Source: Heritagella caecorum | GTDB lineage: Bacteria > Bacillota > Clostridia > Oscillospirales > Acutalibacteraceae | Direction: 5' to 3' | NCBI GenBank assembly: GCA_904419035.1 | Contig: CAJFQL010000001.1 | Location: 186,001 to 250,000, forward strand | Length of the DNA stretch: 64,000 nt | Notes under the pieces: model-generated | Database searches by the model: none | What the model was told of the DNA's origin: nothing | What the model saw: only the letters and a program-made list of their open reading frames with translations | Translations under genes and position numbers: made by a program | Part shown: one piece after another, positions 50,167 to 58,581 of the stretch | Position numbering within the stretch: the first letter of the stretch is position 1 | Layout of the letters: each line of letters begins with the position of its first letter

Positions 50167-50228
50167 CGGGTAACAAAAAGCCGCCGGAAGGCTCCCCCAC
50201 GGGGAGGCTCTTCCAACGGCTTTTTTTA
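50167..50228 (-). terminator. Terminator after the DUF1349 gene
   Basis: AAAAAGCCG / CGGCTTTTT outer arms enclosing a G+C-rich hairpin (GGCTCCCC/GGGGAGGC), with T runs. Confidence 0.82.
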
Positions 50229-50294
50229 CGACTTTATCGTTTTTCTAACGGATGCACCTACCGGCATCGTGTTCCCGGCCCTCGATATAGGCTG

Positions 50295-50909
50295 TCAACC
50301 CTCTTCGTCGGGGGCCTGTCCATCATGGGCCAGCCATTTGCATTCGGTCAGTTCCATATGGGTAAAGACCGCACGGAACGAAGAATCTTCCGGGCTGCAG
50401 GCATAAACGCCAAACCGGATGTCTTTTTTGCCTTCTAACAGATGGCAGATCCGCATTTGATGGAAGGCTTCGCCGTCCTCGGAACACTCGACGCAAAAAT
50501 CATCCTCCCGGCGGCTGAGGCGGTACCACATGGATTTCACACCGGCACTGATTTCCGTGGTGGCCCAATCGGAATAACCGTGGTTGGTCACCACGCTGCC
50601 CAAGTGCTGGAACCGGTCGTTCTCATATTCAATGGAAGCTTTGAGCCAGTTTTCGCTGTCCAAGTACAGCACAACCCCGCACTGATCAAACCGGTGTTTG
50701 CTTTCGGCAAAATCGGTCTTGACCACAAAGGAAAAGTAGGGTTCCGATGTACTCATCTGTAAAACGGGTGCATTATCATTGCGGAAATGATAATACGTTC
50801 TTTGCCACAAATCCGTCTTAGGGGCTGTGGTGATCTCAATTTTCTCCGGCGTGATCGTAAAATCTTTCGGTTCTCTGGTCCACGTTAGCTGCGTCACATC
50901 AAATTTCAT
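50295..50909 (-). CDS. DUF1349 domain protein (concanavalin-like fold)
   Basis: A 204-residue protein of the DUF1349 family, which adopts a glucanase-like jelly roll. WQRTYYHFRNDNAPVLQM, FDQCGVVLYLDSENWLKASI and SMWYRLSRREDDFCVECS are typical. No signal peptide is present. It is the third gene after the ROK regulator and sugar acetyltransferase, overlapping the latter by 11 bp, so a role in sugar handling is likely but unproven. The ATG at 50909 follows GGGAGG. Confidence 0.88.
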   Translation of the reverse strand: MKFDVTQLTWTREPKDFTITPEKIEITTAPKTDLWQRTYYHFRNDNAPVLQMSTSEPYFSFVVKTDFAESKHRFDQCGVVLYLDSENWLKASIEYENDRFQHLGSVVTNHGYSDWATTEISAGVKSMWYRLSRREDDFCVECSEDGEAFHQMRICHLLEGKKDIRFGVYACSPEDSSFRAVFTHMELTECKWLAHDGQAPDEEG

Positions 50910-51498
50910 GATAAGTCCTCCCATACTTTTTCTTATCTTCTTCGGTAATCGTGCGCAGGACCCGGCAAGGATTGCCTACAGCCACGACACCCGAAGGAAT
51001 ATCGCGATTGACTACGCTTCCGGCACCGATCACCGTGTTGCTGCCAATCGTTACCCCAGGCAGCACGGTCACGGAAGCGCCGAACCACACATTGTCCCCC
51101 ACCGTAATGGGGTACGCATACTCAAGCCCCTCGTTGCGTTGTTCCACGTCCAACGGATGCCCGGCTGTCGAAAACGTACAGTTGGGCGCAATGAACACGT
51201 TGTCGCCAAATACAACCGGGGCCCCATCTAAAATAATACAGTTGTGGTTGGTATAAAAATTTTCGCCGATTTGGATATGGCTCCCATAATCGCACCAAAA
51301 AGGAGCCGTGATGCAGAACTGCCGGCCCACCTTCCCTAGGAGCTTTCGCAGAATGGCTGCCTGTTCGGCACTTTGGGAAGGCATTAACTGATTGAAAGCA
51401 AAACACAGGTCTTTACACCGTGTCCGGGCCTGAATCAGCTCTTCGTCATAATTGGCGTCGTACAAAAGCCCTTTCAGCATCTTTTCTTTTTCCGTCAA
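50899..51498 (-). CDS. Sugar O-acetyltransferase (maltose/galactoside type)
   Basis: A 199-residue left-handed beta-helix acetyltransferase. The hexapeptide repeats include HIQIGENFYTNHNCIILDGA and GNPCRVLRTI at the end, and the catalytic His lies in TFSTAGHPLD. It uses acetyl-CoA to acetylate a sugar. It overlaps the ROK gene by 4 bp and the DUF1349 gene by 11 bp. Confidence 0.92.
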   Translation of the reverse strand: MTEKEKMLKGLLYDANYDEELIQARTRCKDLCFAFNQLMPSQSAEQAAILRKLLGKVGRQFCITAPFWCDYGSHIQIGENFYTNHNCIILDGAPVVFGDNVFIAPNCTFSTAGHPLDVEQRNEGLEYAYPITVGDNVWFGASVTVLPGVTIGSNTVIGAGSVVNRDIPSGVVAVGNPCRVLRTITEEDKKKYGRTYHEI

Positions 51499-52487
51499 AC
51501 TTGTTCATCCTTTCTCTTGATAGCGGTCCAAAACATCCCCATGACATAATAGGAATCGGTATTCGGGATATAGGAAAATTCCGGCATATAGTCTTGTGGA
51601 ATACAGGTTTCACAAGCCGCATGGATACGCGTCAGATCACTTTCTTCGATAAGATCCCCGGTAAACAGTAGCTTATGGGGGTTTAAAATTGAAATTAGTG
51701 CAATGGCCGCCTGGATAATCAGCGGCTCCGCCGTCGGGCGGTGCAGCTGCCGGATTTGTTCCTCCCGGCTTATGCCGTAATCTAAAAAACCCACCATACC
51801 GGCAAATAAGTTCCGTCCGGTTAGAAGCGTCCCTTTATGGACGGTGGCTGTTCCCGGCAGCACCCCCGCGGGGTAATTCACCAGCGTCACGATTTGGTCG
51901 TTTATGTGTTCCTGCCGATAATAGCCATAGACTTTATAATGCATATCATTGGCCAGATACACCGGGATGTGATAGCGCGCTTCCAACATAGCCACCAGCT
52001 CGACGCCCTCTAATTCCGGTATATCGCTGTGCCGGATCACCCCGTTTTCCGCAATACTGGGTGTGCCCACCATAATTTGGCTGGTATTGGGAAACTGCTG
52101 CAAAACACCGGCAAGCTCATCCGCAATTGTTTCGGCCGGCAAAATAGCAAACTGGTTGACTTGCCGGAAACGGACCTGCCCCGTTGGGGAAAGGACGGTG
52201 GTTGTCATGGATTTGACGCCTTGAATCAGTTCGAAATAAACGCAAACAAAGCTCTCGTACTCCTCATTCAGCCGGTAAAAGACGGAGCTTCTCCCTACCT
52301 CATGGGACTTCCGTTTTTCGCCGACGACTTCCCCTGTTTCTTCCATTTCATTTAAATAGGTATTGCAGCTAGCCACACTGAGACCCGTTTGTCTGGCAAT
52401 CTGCTGTTTCGAATAGGGCTGCCCTTGGAGCAGTACCTTTCGGATGAACGATTTGTTATGTCTCTTAATTCCGGCAGAATCCTGCAT
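51495..52487 (-). CDS. ROK family transcriptional regulator
   Basis: A 330-residue protein with an N-terminal winged helix (SKQQIARQTGLSVASCNTYL) and a ROK sugar-kinase-like domain (NDMHYKVYGYYRQEH, LFAGMVGFLDYG). The canonical CxCGxxGC zinc motif of ROK proteins is not evident, so sensing may differ. It is the first gene of a three-gene operon. A perfect 25-bp palindrome overlaps its promoter, pointing to autoregulation. Confidence 0.88.
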   Translation of the reverse strand: MQDSAGIKRHNKSFIRKVLLQGQPYSKQQIARQTGLSVASCNTYLNEMEETGEVVGEKRKSHEVGRSSVFYRLNEEYESFVCVYFELIQGVKSMTTTVLSPTGQVRFRQVNQFAILPAETIADELAGVLQQFPNTSQIMVGTPSIAENGVIRHSDIPELEGVELVAMLEARYHIPVYLANDMHYKVYGYYRQEHINDQIVTLVNYPAGVLPGTATVHKGTLLTGRNLFAGMVGFLDYGISREEQIRQLHRPTAEPLIIQAAIALISILNPHKLLFTGDLIEESDLTRIHAACETCIPQDYMPEFSYIPNTDSYYVMGMFWTAIKRKDEQV

Positions 52488-52512
52488 GCTGACCTCCCCC
52501 TATTTTTATTAG

Positions 52513-52537
52513 TATTATTATAACCGTTATAATAATA
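52513..52537. promoter_or_regulatory. Palindromic operator of the ROK regulator operon
   Basis: ATTATTATAAC-C-GTTATAATAAT, extended by one T/A pair, is a perfect 12+1+12 palindrome covering the -10 box and part of the spacer of the ROK promoter. Confidence 0.75.
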
Positions 52538-52545
52538 GAAGTCAA
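52517..52545 (-). promoter_or_regulatory. Sigma-A promoter of the ROK operon
   Basis: TTGACT (52545-52540), 17 nt, TATAAT (52522-52517). Confidence 0.85.
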
Positions 52546-52647
52546 GGGAAATTCCCGTCTTGTGTTTTTTGCCTGTTCGCGCGGGATACGGAAATATTTG
52601 TTTTTCTTCATGCTGCCGCATCGCGCCGGAATCTTTCTTCAAAAACG

Positions 52648-52686
52648 CAAAAAAGGATACACAGTAAAAACCGTGTATCCCTTTTT
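52648..52686 (-). terminator. Terminator after the GT51 glycosyltransferase gene
   Basis: GGATACAC / GTGTATCC stem with a 10-nt loop and A/T runs on both sides. Confidence 0.83.
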
Positions 52687-53406
52687 CTATGCGTCCGCCG
52701 CCAAACGGCCGGCTTCTTCCCGGGACAGGGCCCCGCATTCCACCATACTGTCGAGCACCTGGTCCATGCGCTGCCGTGCAAGTTCGGGGTTCGTGTCCAG
52801 CGCATACGCCGACGGAGCATTGGGCAATCCTGCGAGCATCACCGCCTCCTGATCGGTCAGTTCCGATGGTTCTTTGCCATAGTAGCCCATGGCCGCTTCA
52901 TAGATGCCATAATACCCGCTGCCAAAATAGATGGTATTGACATACAGTTCCAAAATCTCCTGTTTCCTGCAATAACTTTCCAATTCCCAAGCGGCATAGA
53001 TTTCGGCAAATTTTCGCTCCAGCTTCTTTTCCTGGGTGAAATACTGGTTTTTCATTAGCTGCTGGGTAATGGTGCTGCCCCCTTCCGCCAGGGATAAACT
53101 GGTCAAATCGTTCCAAAGCGCCCGCCCGATTGCCAAAAAATCCACCCCATTGTGGGAATAAAACCGTTTGTCTTCCACGGCAATCACCGCCTGCACGTAG
53201 AGATCCGGCAGTTCTTCAAAAGAAACAAAATGGTCTTGCTGCCGGATTTCCTCCACCTTTTCGGATAAGGGGGTTTCGTCAAAGGCCTGCCGGTACAGAA
53301 AATACCCTTTCACCCCAAATATAAGACCGGCCGTCACCGCCAAAGCGGTCACAAGCAGCATGACGGTTGCCAGGATCTTTAGCCCTTTTTTGAGCCCCTT
53401 TTTCAT
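52687..53406 (-). CDS. Monofunctional GT51 peptidoglycan glycosyltransferase
   Basis: A 239-residue membrane-anchored transglycosylase, one N-terminal helix (residues 11-32) and a GT51 domain without a transpeptidase domain. Conserved motifs are AVIAVEDKRFYSHNGVDF with the catalytic Glu, GGSTITQQLMKNQYF, ELESYCRKQEILELYVNTIY, and GYYGKEPSELT. It polymerises lipid II into glycan strands outside the membrane. The ATG at 53406 follows AAGGAGGG. No terminator separates it from the Bce operon upstream. Confidence 0.92.
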   Translation of the reverse strand: MKKGLKKGLKILATVMLLVTALAVTAGLIFGVKGYFLYRQAFDETPLSEKVEEIRQQDHFVSFEELPDLYVQAVIAVEDKRFYSHNGVDFLAIGRALWNDLTSLSLAEGGSTITQQLMKNQYFTQEKKLERKFAEIYAAWELESYCRKQEILELYVNTIYFGSGYYGIYEAAMGYYGKEPSELTDQEAVMLAGLPNAPSAYALDTNPELARQRMDQVLDSMVECGALSREEAGRLAADA

Positions 53407-53428
53407 TTTACATCCCTCCTTTTGGGGA

Positions 53429-53671
53429 TTACATCCGGCTTTGGCGGTCCCAATACGAAGCGGCACGGTCGATCCCGGCCCACAACCCTGAAATCACCAG
53501 CACCAGCAATCCGGCCGGTATGGCCAAAACCCCAATGAGCAGCAGTCCTATCCACATGGTGCCATAATAGAGGGCCTTACACAAAATCCGTACCAAACGG
53601 CCACGGGCCGGTGCTTTTTCTTCAAGGGGACAATTCGATTCTTTTTCGCCGTTTCGCCAGCCTTCTTCCAT
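53429..53671 (-). CDS. Small membrane protein between bceB and the GT51 gene
   Basis: An 80-residue protein with a charged N-terminus and two close hydrophobic helices (about residues 36-65). A GAGGAG SD precedes the ATG. It lies 28 nt after bceB and 22 nt before the glycosyltransferase, so it is probably part of the same transcript. I do not recognise a family. Confidence 0.72.
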   Translation of the reverse strand: MEEGWRNGEKESNCPLEEKAPARGRLVRILCKALYYGTMWIGLLLIGVLAIPAGLLVLVISGLWAGIDRAASYWDRQSRM

Positions 53672-53699
53672 AAAATCTCCTCATTTCAGCCAACGCATA

Positions 53700-55745
53700 T
53701 CACAGATTGCCGTTTTCCTCGTCGCTGACAATCACAAAATAAGCCCGTGACGTCGCCCGGTACACCAGTACATAGAAAAGGGCAAAAATCAGGTAACAAC
53801 ATCCTGTCACAAGTAATAACAAAGAATAGTTTGTCAAACCAAATACCAACAATAGCTGTTTCATCATCGGGAACGCGAACAACAAATGGCACCCGGCCAG
53901 CAAGAGCGGCAGGAAAAACACCGTAAGGATCTGGGAATTGATACTTTTGCGGATTTCCCTTTTCGTCATGCCCACTTTTTGCATAATGGAAAACCGCGAA
54001 CGGTCTTCGTACCCTTCGGACACCTGCTTATAGTAGATAATCAGCACAGCGGCAAACAGGAAGACCACCCCTAGCAGGATCCCTAAAAAGAAGAGCCCGC
54101 CGTACATGGCATAAAAGCCGTCCCGTTCCGCTTCCGCATTTTCCAGGCTAAAGGAAAACTCTTCCCCTTCCCCGGCCGTGGCCCCTAGGGTGACCAATTT
54201 ATCGTAGAGCGTTTGATACAACGTATCTTGCAAGTCAATTTGTTCCTGTTTGGAAAGGGACAGATCGAATCCGTAAAACCAGCGGGACATGACCTGATAG
54301 CCGTTTGTATCCAGTCCCAACATGCTTTCGGCTACCACATCGTAGTCGGGTACAATCAGGTACATGCTGGCTACTACATCCATCGAGGACAAACCGTTGG
54401 GGGCAAAGTCATCCAGCTTCCTTGTGATGGTATACGTGGTGCCGTCGGGCAGTGTGACCGATGCATCTGCATAACTAGACGACCGGGGGGTGTAGATCAT
54501 CGCCTGGCCGGGGTTTAAGGTCTCATTCGTTCCCATGGTGCGGTTATAATCTTCCAAAGGCACTACAAAAACCTGCCACATGTTTTTCACGCTGGCTAAA
54601 TCGGCCGCATAGCCGCTTTGCAGCTGCATCTGGCCCTGATCGAGATAGACGGAAAACGTGAGCGCACGATAATCCATCACATTTTGTTCCTCTTCCCCAT
54701 GGCCTGCGACCGTCTGTCGGATCGTCTCCCGCCAAGCCTCCTGCTCTTCCTGCGGCAAAGAGGAAGTCGTCAGGTTAAACGCGCGGGGGTACCGCTGATT
54801 CATGCTGTCCTCGGCCCCCACATACAGGCATACGGTAAAGGACAGCATCACCAGCACCATGGTGCACAAAATACAGATGGAAGCCAGCCCCGCGCCGTTG
54901 CGCTTCATGCGGAACACCATGGACGAAACCGACACAAAGTGGTTGGTTTTATAATAATAGCGCTTGTTCTTTTGCAGCAGCCGGCAAAAGGCTACTGACC
55001 CCGCCATAAACAGCAGGTAGGTGGCTACGATGACCATCACCACCGCAAAAAAGAACCATACCAGCGCCGCCAGGGGATCTTCCACCGTCATCGCAATATA
55101 GTAAGCGACGCCTAAAATACCGGCCCCCAGCACGGCCATGAGCCAGTTTGCTTTGGGCGGTTTTTCCCCCATATTTTCGCTGTGCAATAGGGCAATGGGG
55201 TTCGACAGGCGCACCTGCCAAAGGGCCCGCAGGTATGTCAGCGCGTAGATCAGCACAAACAGCAGTACCGTATTCTGAATGGAAGAAAACTCCACCGAAA
55301 ACGTAAAAGTAGCGGTTTCCTGTAAAATTTTCACCATACCCAGTTCCGCGAACTTGGAAAGTAGCAGACCGAAAAACAGCCCGCCTGCAATTGCCATCAG
55401 GGCAATGAAAAAGGTTTCCCACAAGAGCACCCGGGCAATGTTTCGCTTGCTCATACCGAGAATGTTATAAAGACCAAATTCCTTTTTCCGACGGCGAATC
55501 AGGAAGGAATTGGTGTAAAACAGAAAAATAACGGAAAAAACACACATAACCCCGAAGCCGAACTCCAAAAAGCTCTGCATGGTAGTTCCGCCTCGCATCG
55601 TACGAAACGTAGGACTGCTGCTTAAAAACGAGATGATATAGGCCATCATCACCATGCCCATTCCCGTTAAGATATAGGGAACATACAGCTTTTTATTGTT
55701 GCGGATACCGGTAAACGCTAACTTGCGGTAAAGCCCTCGTTTCAT
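53700..55745 (-). CDS. bceB: BceB-type ABC transporter permease
   Basis: A 681-residue FtsX-like permease with about ten transmembrane helices and a large extracellular domain between the seventh and eighth (about residues 310-540), the hallmark of Bce-type transporters. N-terminal ARGIRNNKK-like features (KLAFTGIRNNKKLYVPYIL) and RRRKKEFGLYNILGMSKRNI agree. It frees lipid II cycle intermediates from antimicrobial peptides and also signals to the kinase. It starts with ATGA overlap at the end of bceA. Confidence 0.9.
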   Translation of the reverse strand: MKRGLYRKLAFTGIRNNKKLYVPYILTGMGMVMMAYIISFLSSSPTFRTMRGGTTMQSFLEFGFGVMCVFSVIFLFYTNSFLIRRRKKEFGLYNILGMSKRNIARVLLWETFFIALMAIAGGLFFGLLLSKFAELGMVKILQETATFTFSVEFSSIQNTVLLFVLIYALTYLRALWQVRLSNPIALLHSENMGEKPPKANWLMAVLGAGILGVAYYIAMTVEDPLAALVWFFFAVVMVIVATYLLFMAGSVAFCRLLQKNKRYYYKTNHFVSVSSMVFRMKRNGAGLASICILCTMVLVMLSFTVCLYVGAEDSMNQRYPRAFNLTTSSLPQEEQEAWRETIRQTVAGHGEEEQNVMDYRALTFSVYLDQGQMQLQSGYAADLASVKNMWQVFVVPLEDYNRTMGTNETLNPGQAMIYTPRSSSYADASVTLPDGTTYTITRKLDDFAPNGLSSMDVVASMYLIVPDYDVVAESMLGLDTNGYQVMSRWFYGFDLSLSKQEQIDLQDTLYQTLYDKLVTLGATAGEGEEFSFSLENAEAERDGFYAMYGGLFFLGILLGVVFLFAAVLIIYYKQVSEGYEDRSRFSIMQKVGMTKREIRKSINSQILTVFFLPLLLAGCHLLFAFPMMKQLLLVFGLTNYSLLLLVTGCCYLIFALFYVLVYRATSRAYFVIVSDEENGNL

Positions 55746-56520
55746 ACGCGATCACCGCCTGTGGCCAACAGCGTCAGCGTGTTGGAAATTTTCTGGTATA
55801 GTTCGTTTTCGCTGCTATTCCCCCGGTAAATCTGGTGGAAGACTTCGCCGTCTTTAATAAACAGGACCCGCCCGGCGTGGCTGGCCGCTTTCACCGAATG
55901 AGTCACCATCAAGATGGTCTGACCGTTTTGGTTGATGCTGCCAAACAAACGCAGCAGTTCGTCCGTCGCCCGGGAATCCAACGCACCGGTGGGTTCGTCG
56001 GCCAAAATCAGCCGCGGCCGGGTGATTAGCGCCCGCGCAACAGCCGCCCGTTGTTTTTGCCCACCGGATACTTCGTAGGGATATTTTTTCAAAAGGTCCG
56101 CAATTCCCAGCCGGGCAGCTATCGGTTCTAGCCGTTCTCTCATTTTGGCAGGGTGCTCGCCGGACAGTACCAGAGGCAAATAGATGTTGTCTTCCAGATG
56201 TTGTCTTCCATCGACAGCGTATCCAACAAATTAAAATCCTGGAATACAAACCCCAACCGGTCACGGCGGAAGGCGGCGATATCCGCTTCCCGAATTTTAG
56301 AAAGATCCTGTCCGTCTAATTTGACCCGGCCGCCTGTGGGGCGGTCCAGCGCCGCTAAAATATTTAGCAGTGTTGTTTTACCGGACCCGGATTCACCCAT
56401 GATGGCCACATATTCTCCTTCTTCCACGGTAAAGGAAACATCGCGCAGGGCATGCACCTGATTCCCGCCAAAGCGGGTGGCATACGTCTTCTTTAGGCCC
56501 TCGACTTCTAATAAACTCAT
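55742..56520 (-). pseudogene. bceA: BceA-type ABC ATPase, frameshifted by a 14-bp tandem duplication
   Basis: The ATPase of the Bce-type transporter, read in two frames. The first frame (56520-56140) has Walker A GESGSGKTTLLNILAAL and the Q-loop FVFQDFNLLDTLSMEDNI. The second (to 55742) resumes with LPLVLSGEHPAKMRERL, then signature VSGGQKQRAAVARAL and Walker B LILADEPTGALDSR. At 56182-56209 the sequence AGATGTTGTCTTCC is present twice in tandem. Removing one copy gives a continuous 254-residue ATPase through MEDNIYLPLVLSG. All catalytic motifs are intact, so the lesion is recent or reversible, or an assembly error. Confidence 0.92.
56182..56209. repeat. 14-bp tandem duplication inside bceA
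   Basis: AGATGTTGTCTTCC occurs twice with no spacer (56182-56195, 56196-56209). Fourteen bases shift the frame by two. Confidence 0.97.
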
Positions 56521-56635
56521 CTTTCCATTCCTCCTTTTTCTTTGGCATCTTTATTGTACCAAAAAGGGGAAATGCGCCTCCATCGATTCGGCTTACATTT
56601 CCCCCTGCTTTTCTTACAGTTTTGTAAGAAATCGT

Positions 56636-57628
56636 TTATTCCACTTGTAGCTCCCGATGATTTAAGTCGATCTGAATCAGCGTGCCGCTCTCCCCATTCG
56701 ATTCGGCCGTGATCGTATGTCCCAAATTCCGGCAAATCCGCCGGCACAGATAAAGACCAATCCCACTGGCTTTTTTATCGGTGCGTCCATTATATCCGGT
56801 ATACCCTTTTTCGAAAATCCGGGGCAAATCTTCCGGCGCAATGCCTATTCCGGTATCCTGGATACACAGTGTCAGCGGTTTTTTCAGCGAAAGGGTAATG
56901 GTACCCCCAGCCGGCGTATATTTCAGGGCATTGGATAACACCTGCTCCACCACAAACGACAACCATTTTTCGTCAGTGAGCACCTTTACCCCCAACGGTT
57001 CATAAGAAAGGCGGATTTTCCGGCGGATAAACTGGGTAGAAAATTTTCGCACCACATCGTGGAGCAACCGGTCCAAATCGATTTCACGAAATACATAATC
57101 GGTGGATTCGGAGTCAAGGCGCAAAAACACCAGTACCATTTCCACATACTGCTCAATCCGCTGCAATTCTTCCATGAGCTGGCGAGCCATATCGGAATCT
57201 TCGTTTTGCAGTGTCAGACGCATGGAAGCAATGGGGGTTTTGATCTGGTGGGCCCACAGGGTATAGTACTCCACCATATCCCGGTATGAACTTTCCATGC
57301 CGGCCTGCAAAGCTTCTTTTTCCTGTTGCAGTGCTTCAAGCAGGGCCATAAAATCTTGTTCTTCCACACTTTCGGCATCAGGCAAGTGCCGCACTCGTTC
57401 CGCAGGTGAAGTAAGCAGCATTTGCAGACGCTTGTGCTTTTCCTTAGCCTTTTGCATATCAAAAAAGAAAAAAATGGCCCCCAATACCACACAGATGGCC
57501 GCAGGATACAGAACAGCCCCTGCCGGTACACCATACAGAATGAAAGCCGATAGGAAAATAGCCATATATAAAAAGAAATTCCGGGCTTTTACGGCTTTTT
57601 GCCGGATGTACATACGATAAAAATTCAT
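56636..57628 (-). CDS. bceS: BceS-type intramembrane-sensing histidine kinase
   Basis: A 330-residue kinase with two N-terminal helices separated by almost no external loop (about residues 15-57), as in kinases that sense through a partner transporter. The H-box is LWAHQIKTPIASMRLTLQ with the phospho-His near residue 127. The ATPase domain has VEQVLSNALKYTPAGG, DTGIGIAPEDLPRIFEKGY and KASGIGLYLCRRICR. It is encoded 17 nt after the response regulator and upstream of the BceAB transporter genes. Confidence 0.92.
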   Translation of the reverse strand: MNFYRMYIRQKAVKARNFFLYMAIFLSAFILYGVPAGAVLYPAAICVVLGAIFFFFDMQKAKEKHKRLQMLLTSPAERVRHLPDAESVEEQDFMALLEALQQEKEALQAGMESSYRDMVEYYTLWAHQIKTPIASMRLTLQNEDSDMARQLMEELQRIEQYVEMVLVFLRLDSESTDYVFREIDLDRLLHDVVRKFSTQFIRRKIRLSYEPLGVKVLTDEKWLSFVVEQVLSNALKYTPAGGTITLSLKKPLTLCIQDTGIGIAPEDLPRIFEKGYTGYNGRTDKKASGIGLYLCRRICRNLGHTITAESNGESGTLIQIDLNHRELQVE

Positions 57629-57645
57629 CCAAATTCCCTCTTTTC

Positions 57646-58317
57646 TCAGGCCAGCCGGTACCCGACCCCAAATTTCGTGGCTATAAAATCGGATAGGCCC
57701 GCTGCCTCCAGTTTTTTGCGCAAGCGGTTGACGTTCACTGTCAACGTATTTTCATCGACAAAGCTGCCGTTTTCCCACAATTGCTCCATCAGTTTTTCCC
57801 GGCTGACCACGGCACCTTTTTGCTGCATCAGCGAAAACAAAATACGGTATTCATTTTTGGTCAGGTCGATCACCTGATTTTCATAGGTTAAGGTACCGTC
57901 CCCTGTGTTTAATAGGGCTCCCCGGTGTTCCAGTACCGGTACGGCACCGGCAAAATCATACGTACGCCGCAAAATGGCCTGAATCTTCGCAACAAGCACC
58001 CCGGGATCAAAGGGTTTGGCCATAAAATCATCGCCGCCCATGTTCATGGCCATCACAATATTCATATTGTCGGAAGCCGATGATAAAAACACAATGGGCA
58101 CTTTGGAAACCTTGCGGATTTCGCCGCACCAGTAATATCCGTTAAAAAAGGGCAGTGTAATATCCAGCAGCACCAGATGCGGCAAATAATCGGAAAATTC
58201 AGCCATCACATGGCGGAAATCCTGCACACAGCGCCCCTGAAAATTCCAAGCGGTCAGCTGTTTTTTTAACCCGGACGCAATTCCTTCATCGTCTTCCACA
58301 ATCAAAATACGATACAT
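57646..58317 (-). CDS. bceR: BceR-type OmpR family response regulator
   Basis: A 223-residue regulator. The receiver has MYRILIVEDDEGIASGLKK, phospho-Asp in LVLLDITLPFFNGYYWC and a K in GGDDFMAKPFDPGVL. The C-terminal winged helix has LTKNEYRILFSLMQQKGAVV and FGVGYRLA. It is the first gene of the bceRSAB operon. The ATG at 58317 is chosen because it starts the receiver domain; the frame runs open to 58557 through the promoter region. Confidence 0.93.
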   Translation of the reverse strand: MYRILIVEDDEGIASGLKKQLTAWNFQGRCVQDFRHVMAEFSDYLPHLVLLDITLPFFNGYYWCGEIRKVSKVPIVFLSSASDNMNIVMAMNMGGDDFMAKPFDPGVLVAKIQAILRRTYDFAGAVPVLEHRGALLNTGDGTLTYENQVIDLTKNEYRILFSLMQQKGAVVSREKLMEQLWENGSFVDENTLTVNVNRLRKKLEAAGLSDFIATKFGVGYRLA

Positions 58318-58353
58318 GCTATTCTTTGCGCCTCCTTCTTTTTTCCTGGTGGT

Positions 58354-58382
58354 ATTGTAGCACGACTGTTCCCTTTTTTCAA
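58354..58382 (-). promoter_or_regulatory. Sigma-A promoter of the bce operon
   Basis: TTGAAA (58382-58377), 17 nt, TACAAT (58359-58354). Its -35 is 6 bp from the -35 of the divergent fluoride riboswitch promoter. Confidence 0.78.
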
Positions 58383-58388
58383 ATTGTC

Positions 58389-58417
58389 TTGACTTTCCCC
58401 CATCCGTATGGTATAAA
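58389..58417 (+). promoter_or_regulatory. Sigma-A promoter of the fluoride riboswitch transcript
   Basis: TTGACT (58389-58394), 17 nt, TATAAA (58412-58417). Confidence 0.85.
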
Positions 58418-58433
58418 TAATTCCTGGAATATA

Positions 58434-58508
58434 CCGGGGAATGAAGTTCTCCCCTGGCCGAATCATATCGGACCAAAACCGCTGAATGAAAAGCTGATGA
58501 CTTCTGCC
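58434..58508 (+). ncRNA. Fluoride riboswitch (crcB motif)
   Basis: GGGGAATGAAGTTCTCCCC forms P1 with the conserved AUGAAGU loop, CCGA..TCGG forms a second helix, and AAAACCGCT...AGCTGATGACTTC gives the conserved AACCGC and GCUGAUGACUUCU of the crcB motif. GAAGU in the first loop can pair with ACUUC to make the pseudoknot. The 3' part overlaps the 5' arm of a terminator, so fluoride binding should prevent termination. Confidence 0.88.
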
Positions 58509-58543
58509 TATGTTTGATTTTGGGCAGGTCATCGGCTTTTTTT
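58491..58543 (+). terminator. Expression-platform terminator of the fluoride riboswitch
   Basis: AAGCTGATGAC..CTGCC pairs with GGCAG..GTCATCGGCTT and is followed by seven T. The 5' arm shares GATGAC with the riboswitch pseudoknot. Confidence 0.85.
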
Positions 58544-58581
58544 GTGCCCTGCCCCATTTTACTGCGAAAGGATCGATCCCT

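Larger units (their letters stand above)
49844..50294. other. Intergenic region upstream of the WYL regulator
   Basis: Holds an inverted repeat (49885-49928), a possible 15-codon minus-strand ORF (49992-49945, MGEEKEIAVYPQHLA, with GGAGG 8 nt upstream), a minus-strand TTGACA, 18 nt, CATACT pair (50041-50012), and the terminator of the next gene (50167-50228). I see nothing in 50229-50294. Confidence 0.45.

Noticed and set aside
56140..56220. Programmed ribosomal frameshift in bceA
   Set aside because: There is no slippery heptamer; an exact 14-bp tandem duplication explains the shift fully.
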